The translations under genes were made by a program, and so were the position numbers. The notes under the pieces were generated by a model. It searched no databases, had not been told where the DNA came from, and saw only the letters and a list, made by a program, of their open reading frames with translations. This document shows positions 34,407-48,149 of a stretch of DNA of 64,000 nucleotides, one piece after another. The stretch lies in contig JAMJFZ010000769.1 in NCBI GenBank assembly GCA_026225945.1, positions 1,612,501-1,676,500 of the forward strand, read 5' to 3'. The number at the start of each line of letters is the position of its first letter. Within the stretch, counting starts at the first letter, position 1. Source of the stretch: Cricetomys ansorgei. Its lineage: Eukaryota; Chordata; Mammalia; Rodentia; Nesomyidae.

Positions 34407-35279
34407 TTTAATTCATAGCTATCAACAAGAATGCTTATAAATGAGAGTATATTTCTGATACACTGTGTTAAGTCTGGTATTTGCATAATTTCTTTATAAA
34501 TGCATTTTCAGTTTCATCATCTAAAGTGTCACAAAAATATTTATGTACAATTGAGTATATTTGGAGCAATTACACTGACTCCATTTTACAATGAATCATT
34601 TTTGAATGGCTTCTGTTAGATCTAAAAGAATTGACAAGTAGGTGTTAGTATTCCTAAAAAATAAGGGAATTTGCATGATACATAGAGTTTGAGATCTTTA
34701 TAAATCGGATATTATTTCAGTTCTGTTGTCTGTGGCCTGGATTAGTTAAATAAGTGTTTCTAATGATGGAACACAGATTGTATGAAAGCTGTAGCATGAA
34801 TATACAGCCTCATGCCTATGTTGAAGAAATGGGTGGACAGAAGAGCATATTAACATAATACATGGGAAATTCATTTAGGAGAGAATGGATACTTGTCATT
34901 TACTTCTAATACTCTGAATTTGGTGTATTCTCACCTTTCTGTTACAAATCTTAATGGTGATGACTCACAACAGCTATGGGGCCCCAGAAGCCTCAAGGAT
35001 AAAAGAATATAAGAAAAACTATTGAGCACCAAAGTCCAGGAAGGACAGAGTACACTAACAACAACACATACATAATAGCATTGTTTTAAGATCCATGTCA
35101 AATGACAAAACTAATAATATATTTACCAAAAAACATATGCTAAGGAAAAACAAGAAATCCACCTGACTAGATTTGATACATAATATTACATTCACATAAT
35201 ATTACATTCAGTTTGGTAAGTTTTGCTTACAATGAAAATAAAACAAGTACATCTATTCAATCATTCCATAAGTCTTTCT
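34407..35279. other. Unclassified AT-rich intron
   Basis: Nothing recognised. Confidence 0.45.
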
Positions 35280-36110
35280 TAACCATCTCCTCATTGTTTA
35301 AAACTGTTGTAGTTACTAGGGAGAGACAGATGAGATTCTTGCTTTCAGGGAACAAATCTTTGTAAAAGTAAGATATAAAATAAACATTTAAATGAATGCA
35401 CATATAATACAATGAAGATGACAATAAATATCATTAAAGTGATGCAGTTAAAGAAATAGAGACTAATACAGATGTTATTTTAGGAAACTGTCAGGAAAGA
35501 TTGTTCTGAATGAAGATTACTTGAGACAGAGCTTTGGAAAGGGAGGAGATGAGCTATGTGAAGACCAGGAGAAACAAGCTGAGAACAAGACAAGAATCCA
35601 CATGACATACTTGAGGGATAATAAAGAAGGTTATCATAGTTATATTCAAGTAAGAAAATATTTAAAAGAGGTTCAGAGACAGTCGTGAACCTCTTCAGGA
35701 AGGACTTTTAAAAAATAGAAAGGATTTGGTTTTTATTCTAAACAATGTGGGCATGTTTTTGAAAGTTTTGTGAAGGTGAGTGACTGTGTTACCATTTAAA
35801 TACCAAAACTCTCAAGCATATTGATGTTTGATTCTAGCAGGATTGAAGTAAATGGGAATCACTGAGCAAAGTGGGTAGGCAGGCGGGCAGGTGGGAAGGC
35901 AAGCAGGAGGAAATTGAAGAAGTCCACCAAGAGATCACAATGGTGGTAGCAGAAATGGGAAGATATTTCCCTTATTTGGCAGATCTCAATAGACAATTCA
36001 CTTATGTATTAGATGTCTGGTACAAATGGATGCTCATGAATCAAAGAGGATTCTCCAGTTATGAGCCTGAGCAAACATGTGACTGCCATGTTATCGATTG
36101 CCATTAGGAG
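35280..36110 (+). repeat. Ancient mammalian interspersed repeat (family uncertain), second copy
   Basis: GAGAGACAGATGAGATTCTT, GGATTTGGTTTTTATTCTAA, TGAGTGACTGTGTTACCATT and the 35920-36010 part (AGATCACAATGGTGGTAGCA) follow the same consensus order as the copies at 2.6-3.3 and 48.1-49.15 kb. The open frame at 35871-36107 lies inside it. Confidence 0.5.
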
Positions 36111-36139
36111 ATAGTATATTAAAGTCACATTTAGGATGG

Positions 36140-36362
36140 ATATTTCTCTGTGTATAATATTGTGTGTAGGGTGTATGTGTACATGTTAATATGCTTATGC
36201 ACATGGAGGCCAGAGAAGAATGTTGGTTTCGTTTTTTTCTTACTCCCCTCTTTTTGGTTTATGTGGAACAAATCCCAGCTTTTATATATGTGCTCGGATC
36301 TGAACTCAATTCTTCATATTTGCTCAGCAGGTGCTCTTAAGCACTGAGCTATGTTTCCTTTC
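36140..36362 (-). mobile_element. B3/B4-type SINE, reverse orientation
   Basis: In + orientation: a GT-rich start, CACATGGAGGCCAGAGAAGA, ATATATGTGCTCGGATCTGA, ACTCAATTCTTCATATTTGC, TCAGCAGGTGCTCTTAAGCA and CTGAGCTATGTTTCC, the reversed head of a tRNA-derived SINE. The middle is shortened. Confidence 0.65.
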
Positions 36363-38818
36363 CTGAAGAAATAAGTTTTTATAAATCAGTTATCTTATCT
36401 ATGCAAACCAATTTCATTATTTTCTATTTTAAAAACTGTGTCACATATTGGTAAGTCATTTTGGTCTCTCCAAAACTGAGAAAATGTTCCTGTTTAGTTT
36501 CTTAATTCATGCTAAATCACAATCATTTTTTTGAGCTACAGTTCTACTAATTCAACTATCGTTTGCAATAATAAAAAGTAGACTCCCAAATTTATTTTTC
36601 AACCAAAGGATGAATCATGATTATGCAAAACACTGTGAAAAGTTTAAGTATTCTTTTAGTTTCTTGTTATACAGAACTTATCCAACTGAATATCATTTAA
36701 AGTTTTTATTACTAAAATTTTTATTACTTTACATTTATTATTATTTGAGTGATAAAATTTATACTTTATCAATTTACAATATCAATACACAGGCAAATAA
36801 CTAAAATCACTATTTTTATTGCTTTCAAAGAACAATCTATCAAAAATATGAAAGGAAAATATATTCAGGTATGGAGTTAATGTTAGTATATAGATTCTCT
36901 ATTTTTTATCTATATTTCCATCTTAAACTCCAGCTTCTATACAGTGCGTCCCTGCTTGACCCATCCAGATATGTGGCAAATTCCATAATTCAATCGAAGG
37001 CCTACTAAACCCCAATTCTGTTCAAATAACAAAAAACATGGAGGGTAAGTAGCAGATATCATGTGTAAATGTGGATGCAGAATAAATAATTTGTTTTGAT
37101 GTTTTAAATCTCATCCTTAAAATAATACTCATTGGAGAGTTTGCATAAATGCAGTTTTGATGAATTCTAGCTGATTACATGTCTGATTTTAAGCATTTAA
37201 AATAAATTGATGTGTGTATTCAAAGCTAAAGTTAAAAAAATGGAGAGAAAAAGGAAACAATGCATAATTATCTAGTGAAATTATGATGAACCCTAGGAAA
37301 AGGATGCTGATTGATATAACAGCTATAATCAAGAAGGTGAGCTTGCCAATTATTGTTTTCACTTCTGTTGACAGGCAAGAAAAAAATAAACTAATAGTTA
37401 CTAATTAGCTTCCTAGGACAATAGTTAATTCCAAGAAATTATATGTCCTCCAAGGGAAAGAATCCTCTGCAGCAATGAGGAAAGTATGAAAAAAAATTAT
37501 ATATTTTTTCTTTTTTTCTATTAACATATAAAAGGCTTCCATAGAATAAAAAATTTATAAACCAAGTTATTCTGAAATGTTATTGAAAGTCAGTAGTGGA
37601 TGAGATAAATCGCAATCAAGTTACCAACAAGAATCAATACATTTAAAAATTCTGTGATTGGCATGGAATTCCATAGTATAACATATTGCAATTAAGTGCT
37701 TTCCAGTTTATACTAAGTTGGTTTATTTATAGTTAAATTTCTGCAGAAGATAGCTATATTTCTTCGTTTTCTATTCATGACATACAATCCTGTATTATTA
37801 CTAACTTGAATGGCCCTATGTTCTCAACTAGGGTTGACACAATTGATGGGAAGTGTTTTTTTTTTTTTTTTAATAAAGGCTGTTGCTGAATGTCTTACAA
37901 CACTTAGACTCTCCTCCACCCAAAAATTGAAATAAAGGGATTCCTCTTTAAGCCATCAAATAAGACTTCAAATACAGATTAATGGGGTATTCCAAAACTT
38001 CAGAATTAATTGCTATAACCTTTTAAAACTTTTAACCATTGAAATAGTATAAAATTATTTTTAAAAAATCTTAATATTATCATACTTTGATAGAGAAGTT
38101 ATTTAAAAAACACTAAACATATTTACAAAAAAATTAGCTTAAATTGTTGTGTTTAGTGAATGACAATATGTATTTAATGGATCTGGCCAGGGATTAAATC
38201 AAAGTAGGCCACATGCTACCTCAGTGTATCATTACATATGTATATGGCTTCCTTTGCTTAATTTTATTGACAAAACATTAAGTAGATATGTTGTTGACTG
38301 GAACCCTCAGCATAAATTGAATCCTTGTAAATATAAGATTAGAAGTATTTGTATACATAAAAAAATGACACAACCTGTTTTATGGTATGCAGTTACCTTG
38401 TTTCATCTAACCATTAGTTTTCTAGGAAGGGACATACTAAGAAACTTTCCCAAGAATGTCCAAAAGTGGCCAGTGAAGATGGAATTCAGGATGGAAACAC
38501 AAGTCCGTTCTAGTCACATTACAAGTCCATTACTAGTCACATGCTTTCCATTTCAGCAGATAGCTTTTCGGAATTTATATTGTTCCATGTGGTTTCTGTC
38601 AACCTTCCTGCTTTTGTTGAAACCTCTAGTTATTTGAGCCATGTTGATAGGAAGATATTTTCACGAATCTTGGAAACAGGGATGGAAAGTTCAGTGTTAA
38701 CTTAAAACAATTATTTAGGACTGGACAAACTTTTGAAAATACTATGTAGGGTTCTAGTAAGCTTAGTCTTGATTTCCTGAAAATGTTGATATGCAAGGTT
38801 CTATATATTTTGGTTCTT
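36363..38818. other. Unclassified AT-rich intron
   Basis: About 2.4 kb with no named repeat, except a T run at 37857-37872. The 137-codon open frame at 38224-38637 has no recognisable domain. Confidence 0.5.
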
Positions 38819-38819
38819 A

Positions 38820-39075
38820 TTAATCAGAACATTTAAGTTATTTATATTTTTATTTACCTTTATTGTATGAATGTTTTGCCTTGCATGTATGCCTGTTTGC
38901 AGTGTGTGACTAGTCCCTGTAGAGGTCAGAAGAGGATGTCAGATTCTCTAGAACATGAGTTATAGGCAGTTGTGAGACACTCTGTTGGTGCTAGGAATTT
39001 GAAACCAGGTCCTCTGCAAGAGCAGGCAGTGTGCTTAACTGCTGAGCCATCTCTCTAGCCTCTTAATCAGAACAT
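38820..39075 (-). mobile_element. B3 (B2-related) SINE, reverse orientation, with target duplication
   Basis: The body at about 38833-39062 reads, reversed, GGCTAGAGAGATGGCTCAGC, AGTTAAGCACACTGCCTGCT, CTTGCAGAGGACCTGGTTTC and then the B3 middle and tail. TTAATCAGAACAT at 38820-38832 and 39063-39075 is a perfect 13-bp target duplication. Confidence 0.85.
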
Positions 39076-39684
39076 GATGACTGTAGAACTTAACTATGGC
39101 ATATTATTTCAAATTGTCATGTTAGTGAGGCTTCTCCAAAAGGTGAGATTCTAGAAACACTGCTATAAGAAAGAGAATGAACCTTGATAACCATGTGTTC
39201 TACTGATCTTCAAGGTTTATGAATATAGGCCAAATCATAGTGATTTTTATAATATTTACACACTAATATTAGAGATATCCTTTGGAACAATATCACATGA
39301 TAGCCCAATTCCTATAAAATCACTTATTTTTTCATAAATATAGAAAAAATAAATTGAAACAAAATATCCTACCACTGCACATTCCATTTACAAATTTAAT
39401 GAGTTGTAATTTCTTCAGGGACAATACCAGTTTATTTGTCAAATACTGATACATTCAATTTTTGTAGTTGCTTTAAATTTTTATCTCTTCTGATGAGATT
39501 GCACTAGGAGATTCAACAGGTACTTTTGGTATTATATGTACCCATGCTTATATATTCTGTAAATACCAATATAACAGTGATGTAAATATTGTGCATTAAA
39601 TTATAGGTTTATTCTGATATTTTATAGTATTACTGCTTACAGAAATATACCTTCAACTAATCAGACTTCTTTCTTCCTTCCATC
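39076..39684. other. Unclassified intron
   Basis: Nothing recognised. Confidence 0.45.
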
Positions 39685-40093
39685 TGTTCTAGTTTCATTT
39701 CAGATGCTATGGTAATCACCATGATGAAAAGTAACTTAGGGATAAAAGGGTTTATTTGGCTTACAATTTCATGTTACAGTCCATTATTGTGGGGAAATCA
39801 AGATAGGAACTAAAACCTTTAAATCCACAGTCAATATTATAAAGCAGATAACATATTACTCCTTGTTTGCATGCTTGAACTCAGCCAGCTTTTTCTCTCT
39901 TGTACTGTTCAGGACCTTGGTGAATGAATGGTTCTGCCCTCAATGGGATGGGTCTTCCTATGTCAATTAATCATTAAGATGTTCTGTAGTAGGCATTCCC
40001 ATTGGCCAACCCTCATATAGACAATTCCTCATTAAGATTTTCTTCCTGGATAATTCTCAATTGAGTCAAGTTGACAGTAAAAACTAACCAGCA
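39685..40093 (-). mobile_element. MaLR/MT-type LTR, reverse orientation
   Basis: In + orientation: TGTTCTAGTTTCATTTCAGA, GGGTTTATTTGGCTTACAAT, AATGGGATGGGTCTTCCTAT, GTCAATTAATCATTAAGATG, TCAATTGAGTCAAGTTGACA and AAACTAACCAGCA. This is the reversed LTR class of 5.1 and 23.7 kb; here the U3 part is better kept. No clear target duplication was seen. Confidence 0.7.
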
Positions 40094-40199
40094 AACTATG
40101 CACATCTTTCTTTCTATCTATCCAATCATTACTTCCTTTAACTATTACTTGCTTACTAAGAAATACATCATATGGGAGCATGTGCTGGACATTATGCAG

Positions 40200-40702
<503 letters not shown>

Positions 40703-40879
40703 TCTGAAGAAAATATGTTTTGTCATTATATGAAGTGGAAGAAACAAGTCAAAATTTTATTTGTTGCTCTACAAACAGAACTGTAACTTCCTTATATAGA
40801 CCACTCTCAGATTTCCATTTAATTCATTGCTATCATTCACTAATGACATTTGAGAGTAAATTTTATAAAAAAAGAAGAT

Positions 40880-41095
40880 TACTCAGGGGACCAGCAAGAT
40901 ATCTCAGAGGGAAAAAGTACTGCCTAATGACCTGAGTTTGAAGCTCAAAATGCACATTAAGTTGGCAGAAGAGACTTTTTTCCATCAAGTTGTCCTCTGA
41001 CTTCCAAATATATGCTGTAACATGTGTCTCTTCCCACATCAAACACATATACAGAAAACAAACTGAAATACATAAATAAATAATTATTCATCAAA
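40880..41095 (+). mobile_element. B3-type tRNA-derived SINE
   Basis: CAGCAAGATATCTCAGAGGG (head), TAATGACCTGAGTTTGAAGC (B-box side), CAAGTTGTCCTCTGACTTCC and AATACATAAATAAATAATTA (A-rich end) follow the B3/B4 order. Confidence 0.7.
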
Positions 41096-41988
41096 TAATC
41101 TTCCACCAAGGATGATTTCAAGCACATTCAACTTTTTTTTCTCACTTTTTTATTGTTTCATAAAATGAAAATTGATCACAAGCCATCAAAATACAATTAT
41201 TCCGAAATTTGTTTTTAAAAGCCCAAACCAAACCAGCAACAAAACACTCAGAAGCACAGAAAAGAAAAAGAAAGTGCCTATAAGTAATAAAATTAGGCAT
41301 CCTTTACACAAAACTTACTATTCCAACCAATTTTCCTTCAAATGCTGTTATACAACTTTTGCTATCAGCACATAGTCGGGAATTACTTGGCAGCAAACAG
41401 AGGTCAGTCATTCTAAGCATTTACTTTGAACTAATGCATGGAAAAAGTTCACATTTTTTTCTGAACTACTTTGAATATCACTCATATAATTCAAAGAAAA
41501 GAAAAAAAAGAGGAAAAGAGAAGAGGAGAAAAATAGCAAAGTTTTTGATGAACAGCATACATAAAAAATTGACTAAAGCTGCTGGTGAGATGTTATGTGT
41601 ATGCTGTTTTCACTTTTGGCATCTATTTTGCTTAAAATTATCCATCCAAAGTAGTTATTTAAGAAAAAAGAAAGCTGAGACTACTTTAGACTTGGAATTT
41701 TGCATTTTCTATATAGTGTCTACACCTACATTTCTATATTTACCTTTGTCCGCACACGGAAGTATAGCATAAATTTAGACCCAAACTTGTAACAAGAAAT
41801 ATCTTCAAATTTCCATGATTTTAATGAAGATAGCAGAGATAATTTTGCATTAGAAAAAACGTAATCATACAGAAATATAGTGTATCAGCCTTTCTTTTTC
41901 TCTCTTTGTTTCAGTTTGTGACATAAAGGGTCTCATGTGCCAGAGGTAGTTAAATGTGTTTGAGTTATAGAATATGCCACATCTTAGC
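41096..41988. other. Unclassified intron
   Basis: No recognised repeat. The 137-codon open frame at 41359-41772 is lysine-rich, from an AG-rich stretch at 41500-41535, and has no domain. Confidence 0.5.
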
Positions 41989-42345
41989 TGTAGTGGTTTG
42001 AATAAGGGTGGCCTCTATAGGTTCATATGTTTGATTGTTTAGTCCCAAACTGTTTGGGAAGGATTGTTAGGTGTGGCCTTGTTGGAGGACGTGTGTCACT
42101 GGGGTGGATTTTGAGGTTTTAAAAGTCCATGCAGGCCCACTATATCCCTACCTCCTGCCTGCAGGTCCACATGTAAGCTCTCATCTACTGCTCCAGCACC
42201 ATGCCTGCCTGCTACCATGCTCTCACCATGATGATCATGGACTGATCTTCTGAAACTGTAAGCAAGGCTCCACTTAAATGCTTACTTTTATAAGTTGCCT
42301 TGGTCATGGTGTCTCTTCACAGTAATAGAACAGTAACTAAGAGAG
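41989..42345 (+). mobile_element. ORR1-like MaLR LTR
   Basis: It starts TGTAGTGGTTTGAATAAGGG. Then come GGTGTGGCCTTGTTGGAGGA, GTGTGTCACTGGGGTGGATT, ATGCCTGCCTGCTACCATGC, TATAAGTTGCCTTGGTCATG and GTGTCTCTTCACAGTAATAG, ending AACTAAGAGA. It is the best-kept ORR1 copy here. The flanking bases do not give a clear target duplication. Confidence 0.85.
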
Positions 42346-45026
42346 TAACTTAAAATAACAAACATGTATTATTACTGTTGAGTCATCAAGAAAGCTGAGA
42401 GCTTGGTGTAACATGGACCACACTTTAATAATCTTTGCATGACTCTTTCATATCTATGTGGTCAACTGCAGGTAAAGAATGTGGCATTTCTTTTCTTGAC
42501 TAGATTTGGTCATATTTCTTACGTATCATGAAACTAACATCATGTTCATTCACTAACTGATGGTGGAACAGTGAATGTTAGTAATCAAGAAAGTAACATG
42601 ACCCAGAGCAAATCAATTTTTTGTTCTTTAAAGTCTGAAACTGTCATTAAGGCACTTCCCTGAAGCACACTGAACATTTCACAGCTTTCCTGGTTCACCA
42701 TTCTCTTGGAATTTTTAGAATGCTTCTCCTTGTTCCTTCTATAATATCACATCCTCATGTCTTAAACACTAATCCATCCTTCTGTATCTTCCACTAATGT
42801 CATTTTTTTTTTTGCTAAACCGTCTAGTTAAACACAGCTTCTTTATATCTGTATATCCATTAAGAAAAGATGTTGCAATTTTGCCTTCATAAGCTCGATT
42901 TTTCCCATGAGCTGTAAATTAACTGCAAATAGATTGTGGTGTTTTAATATTGCTTTACAATAATAATTTCCTTAATATGTTTAGTGTTTTCCACAATGAG
43001 TAGAATTTAATAGGTACACAAAAGACATGAGTGGGAAGATTAGTAAAGGCAAATTTTAGTGTATTGTATGAGTTTTTTTTAAAAAGAATCAATTCTGTGC
43101 ACTCACAAAAACTTTACAATAAAACTGTTTATTATAAAATACATTTTGATGGCTAGTTGTATATGCTTCAGTTAATGTTACAATAGCAGAAAAGGCCCAT
43201 TAATAGAAAATTTTTGGACTTTAGCATGGACTATCTGGGGTAGAGACCTGGCATTCCAGTTGGGCAAGAGATCACCCATCAGTAAGGCAAATTAAACTTA
43301 ATCTGTGTAAAATATTTAGGAGAATAACTATCCCTTTAATGAGATAATATACTTCTCCTTCCCAGAATTCTCTCCCCCAGTGCAGTGGTTCTCAGTCTTA
43401 CTAATGTTGTGATCACTGCTCTATTGGGTCTGTCTGCTTTTCTGAGTCCTGATGTACCATCTCCTTGGTTTTCTTTCTTATCTCATTATTTCAGATGCTA
43501 GCCATAGCCAAAGTTGTTTTTGTGATAGTTTCAGGCACTCACTGTTTATTTGAAGTCATTCTTCCTTCCATGTGGCTGTTTTTCTGCCATGTAGCTGACC
43601 CTCTTGCTAACTCAAATGATTAGGTTTTCTCTCTTCCTTTTCTCCTATCCCCCTCCTTTAGGCAGCTGCCAAGATTTACAACTTGCTGCTCTGATTTTTT
43701 TCTTTGAAAATCTAATACAGGAGTCTAGAAAAGTTCTATTAAGATCTTATAAATAATAGAAATATGTCATCAGCATTCATTAAATGCCTTATAACCTTAT
43801 TTCAGTACATTCAGTTAGTTCACTGATTTCTGGGGAAAATCTTTGTACTTTTTTTACTCTATTTGTAAGGTAGAGATGATAAATTATTTAATCAAAATGA
43901 TATAAAATCTACCATTGATTAGCATATCAGTTGTGCTGATACAAAAGGAAAAGATGAAATAAGTACAAAATATGATATATGCATAGTTTACACTCTGGTT
44001 GAATGGATATAAGTAAAAATTTAACAACAACAGAAAGGCATCATTTCATAAAATGACCAGTTGCTTCTGGGGATTGTGAATTTTCAGTGTTAGATCAAAT
44101 ACTAGATGTGATAGGATATTAATAAGAAAATTCATTAATTAGAGACAAAGAAAACATGTAGTGTTTCCCATCTACTATATACTCTATAATATACTCAACA
44201 TAGAAGTAATTTTCTACTGAGGTAAAAATATATCACAAGATAGGTAGTGTTATATTAAAGATTTTTGACTCCTAGCATGATGCCATTTTGGACTTTGCCT
44301 CTGGTAGCCCTGGAAACTAGAGCAGAACAATAAAGGGTAGCCAGGTCTAGTAATGGTAATAATAATTACTGACACTCCCTAGACAGGGTCATGAGAAACT
44401 TACCTTGGATTCCAGCTATCTATGACTCCTTCTCCTAGTTGTAGGTGCTCTTGGAAGATGTCAGATTATATGAGAAGAAAAGGTTAATTGAAAGTGGGGC
44501 TTATATTTTAACCATGATTGGGTGAGACTAGGTTGTTTTAGAGTTACTCATCTACTATAAGTAACCCCTCATCCATGCTTTGTAAGAGTACTAAATTTTT
44601 TGAGGAAATCTTAAGTCTGTCTTTATTGCCTATCTTGGATGAACAGTCCTTTGAGTCTTCTTAGGAAAAGTTAAGTGTTGTGATTAGTATACATTCTAGT
44701 CTGAGTTACTCATTATTGTGTAAAACAATGGCTTTTCAGGCTGTGCTTTGACTATGAAGCTCTAGTTAATAAACAATTGCATTTTAATGATGGAGGATGT
44801 TTGCACTCCTGGGTAAAAAGAGTGCCTTGCTACAATGTTATCAGTATAAATTAAGACTGTAGAGATACATGAGCATATTAAAATCATATCAGGAAAACCA
44901 TGTTCCCAAACTTACCAGACACAGCAAACTGAAAAAAAGTGTAACTCTCTCACCTAGACCCCATAAAGTGATAGGCAGCTATCACTACAATGACACAGCC
45001 ACATCAACACCTTTTCATCTGATATA

Positions 45027-45028
<2 letters not shown>
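42346..45028. other. Unclassified intron
   Basis: About 2.7 kb, mostly without named repeats. At 43383-43420 CAGTGGTTCTCAGTCTTACT, then AATGTTGTGATC, resembles the end of a URR1-like hAT element (pattern 'cagtggttctcaaccttcctaatgctgtgacc'), but only the first 40 bases fit. Confidence 0.45.
43383..43420 (+). mobile_element. Possible end of a URR1-like hAT DNA transposon
   Basis: It begins with the terminal motif CAGTGGTTCTCA and continues TCTTACTAATGTTGTGATC. The rest of the element and the opposite terminal repeat are not seen. Confidence 0.4.

Positions 45029-45062
<34 letters not shown>
45029..45062. repeat. (GT)n microsatellite
   Basis: About 17 uninterrupted GT units. Confidence 0.95.
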
Positions 45063-45064
<2 letters not shown>

Positions 45065-46325
45065 CTAGTAGACAAAAATTGTCTCTGGGGCTTAGGCTTG
45101 ACTGAATCCCCTGCTGTTGACTCAGCTTACTCTTCTACCTGCTCACTCATCTTGACCTAGACCTGCTATTCTCCCTAAATCTGGTTCTGCCCTATCACCT
45201 AGGAGTGTCTGTCAACCTCACATCTTAGCTCTCAGTACTGACTCTCCCGTGGCCTAGCATTAGCTTCTTCCATGAAGACATCTTTGGGTTCATTATTTTA
45301 TCAATATAGACTATACATGGATTTCTATGAACTCAGTTCAGAAACCTCTTGAACTCAATCATTGCCTCTTTAATTTGTATTCATTCTGTAAACCACACAA
45401 ATACACATGTACATATTTTTCTCTATATATATCTATATATGTATATTTATTATGCACTGTGTGATATGAGAGTTAATATTAGTAATTAAGATTAGAATGT
45501 AAAATAATCTCCATTAGCCTCAGTTAGATGCCAAAATTATCTGACAAATTACTACAATTAAAACCGTTACCCCTTGTGAATTTGTTGTTATTCAGTAAAG
45601 TCTGACATTATAAAAAGACACAAATCCATTCATCTGTTTCTTATATAGAGCTTTCATGACATTAACACAACAGGTAAGAAGTAAAATGCAATAGAAAGAA
45701 GCCAAGACTTAGAATCCAGTATGTTCAGCAAGGACACAAAGCTATATCAAGTGGACAAAAGGCTGATGTTTATGTTTTAGTAAATTTTATTCATGTGTTA
45801 GAATTCTAGTTTCTTTATTTGGAAGAAAATTGTAAAATATATCTCATGAACATAATTCCTTGAAGACTTGCCTTGAAGTTTGAGTGAAATTCCAAGTAAT
45901 AGTAAGTGGTATCATACCTTGACCACAGAATGTACTCCAAAAGTTACGGAGTGCATTGATGTTAGTGTTTTGGATTTTAATTTCTTCAGAATCCAGGCTA
46001 AATTATCTTGAGAAAAGAGATGGGGAGGGTCATTATAGAAAAAAGGAGCAACATAATAAATAAACTGAGCTGAACAGAAACTATGGGCAAAGGTTAATGA
46101 GGCAATGGCACACATTTGCTCAGAGTCATCTTGAAAAATATGAGTGACTAGGCATCACAAATATTTTATTAAGAGAATTAACAGACATAAGAATCATGAG
46201 GTAGAGGCCAAATACTTATTTTCTCTTAGGATTAATTTATGTATGAGCAATAGCTTGTCTAACATGCTTTTCCTTCTTATAAGGTGACATTAGGTTGTTA
46301 ATTTTGATTCACAAATCTTTAGACT
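45063..46325. other. Unclassified intron
   Basis: A short TA-rich run at 45424-45450 and no named repeat. Confidence 0.45.
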
Positions 46326-47340
46326 ACATAACACTCTTACTTGGATTAAACAATGCTTCAAAAACAATGGCTGCAAGCAAAAGCTAATTCCATAAAGACT
46401 AACCTAGCATGAAAGCATTGTTAAACACCGAACGCTGGCCTCATCATAATTTGTCAAATGTTCAGAGACAGAGATGTGGGCAGTAAACAACACATAGTCT
46501 GTGGGACCCAAAGGGAAATTACTAGATAGCTCCAGGCTCTATTAGAAGAACAATGCAGATGCCAGATTAACCTATACTCAATAAAGTAAGGCCTGCAGGT
46601 GGAACTTTGAAGTCACTTTCAGGCAACAGCACTACTGTTTGCCATATCATCAAACAAAAAGAAGACAACAGAAGGGCAAGTGAACACAGCTAGAGTCAGC
46701 CAGCTGGTATCCAACAGTCTGCATTAGAAGATGAGATTTCCTTTGATGATTTTATTCTCAAATTAGTGGCTTATCAATTTAATTTAATTCCTGCCTGCTG
46801 GTCCCACTATGAGTTGTTAACACATCAAATTAATATTTGCTGAGCTTGCTATGTTGTGCTAATTTAAAATCTTTGGTTCCTGGTATGTTATACACAGCAT
46901 ACTACTAGTCTCAGCCAATCTAGCTACAATTTAAAAATTAATTCAGTAATCTCCTATTTCCAGCGGATACTTTATTGAAAAGGACACCTAGAACATTTCC
47001 ACAACTACAGATTAAGTTCTATTTCACAGTGCTCGACTAGCGTTGTCTTAATATTTGCCATGATACATACTGAAAATTACAGTTCTTGTAGGGCACCTTG
47101 AGATGAACAGTCTTGTGGTCAGCAGTGATTAGCCTCAGGGCTCTGGCTACCCTTGAGAGCTTAGAGGAAATAATCATCTTAACATATTTGAATCTTTTTG
47201 GAGTACAATTGTGTGCCAATGAACATCACACAGGAAGCTCTGTCTTCATTGATATCCATTTCAATGCCATCAGCAAAGTGCATCAGCTTGACCTCCTGAA
47301 ATTGTTAATTAGGTTTATATTTCTAAAATGATAGATAATT
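46326..47340. other. Unique-looking intron, candidate noncoding conserved stretch
   Basis: About 1 kb with higher complexity than the surrounding intron, no microsatellite and no repeat that I recognise. It has an AACAATGG SOX-like site and TAAT-type homeodomain-like motifs. Function is not shown by the sequence. Confidence 0.3.
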
Positions 47341-47501
47341 TAATATAAAAGAGATTTGAAAAAGCTGAAAACCCAAAGTAATAGATGTTTTGGAGTAAGT
47401 AGCAGAGTCAAGGCCTTTTCAGAGTGTTACAGCAAACACTAATATCAAATTTCATGGTCCCTATTTTGAAAATACCAGACAACTCATTGGCAAAGTAAGA
47501 T
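47341..47501. other. Unclassified intron
   Basis: Nothing recognised. Confidence 0.4.
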
Positions 47502-47687
47502 AAAAGAATACCACTACTGAGGCTGGGCATGATAGTTCATGCCTTTAATCGCACCACTGGGGGCAGATCCAGGTGGATCTCTTGTGGGTTGAGGTCAGCC
47601 TGGTCTTAGAAAGTTCCTGGCCATCCAAATGCTATATAGTGAAACCCTTTCTTTAAAAAAAAAAGAAAAAAAGAATTTCACTTCAGA
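47502..47687 (+). mobile_element. B1 SINE with diverged target duplication
   Basis: The body at 47521-47668 has GGCTGGGCATGATAGTTCAT, GCCTTTAATCGCACCACTGG and TTGAGGTCAGCCTGGTCTTA, and an A-rich tail. AAAAGAATACCACTACTGA (47502-47520) and AAAAGAATTTCACTTCAGA (47669-47687) match at 15 of 19 positions and look like its target duplication, which suggests an older insertion than those at 33 kb. Confidence 0.8.
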
Positions 47688-48149
47688 AGCCTAACTGCAT
47701 GATAAAAGTTAATGTTGGAAATATTAGACTAAAGAAGAGTAAGCGGTGTTGCTTGTCATTGAAATAAGCAGACAGGGCAGAATAAGAAAGGGGAAAAGGG
47801 AATGTTCAAGAGAGGCAGATGAGTTTCAGGTATTAAAGTTATTTGAGACTCAAGGGAAAGCAACCAGTGTTTGTAGGGTAGTATTAACACTAATGTATTT
47901 GTTGGGAGGCCACTAATGTGTTTATTGGGAGGCCATCAAAAAATATAAAATACAGGCAAGGCCCACTTTTCAATTGCAAGAATCATGACTATTCAAGTTA
48001 GAGATGAATAAATGAGCCTCATTAAGAGTGGATTTTCAGAGACTTTTTCATGAAGAACTAAAGTTATTTCAGAGCTATTATGAAAAAAAAACCAGGTATC
48101 CTAAACACTGGTGGAATTGTAGAAAGAACTGGTGGAAAGAGAATCAAGT
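47688..48149. other. Unclassified intron
   Basis: There is a short local duplication around 47895-47935 (TGTATTTGTTGGGAGGCCA and TGTGTTTATTGGGAGGCCA). Nothing else recognised. Confidence 0.5.

Noticed and set aside
38224..38637. 137-codon + strand open frame
   Set aside because: No recognisable domain, atypical composition, no splice or promoter context. Its length is unremarkable in 64 kb of AT-rich DNA read in six frames.
41359..41772. 137-codon + strand open frame
   Set aside because: No domain; lysine-rich part from an AG-rich run. Treated as chance.
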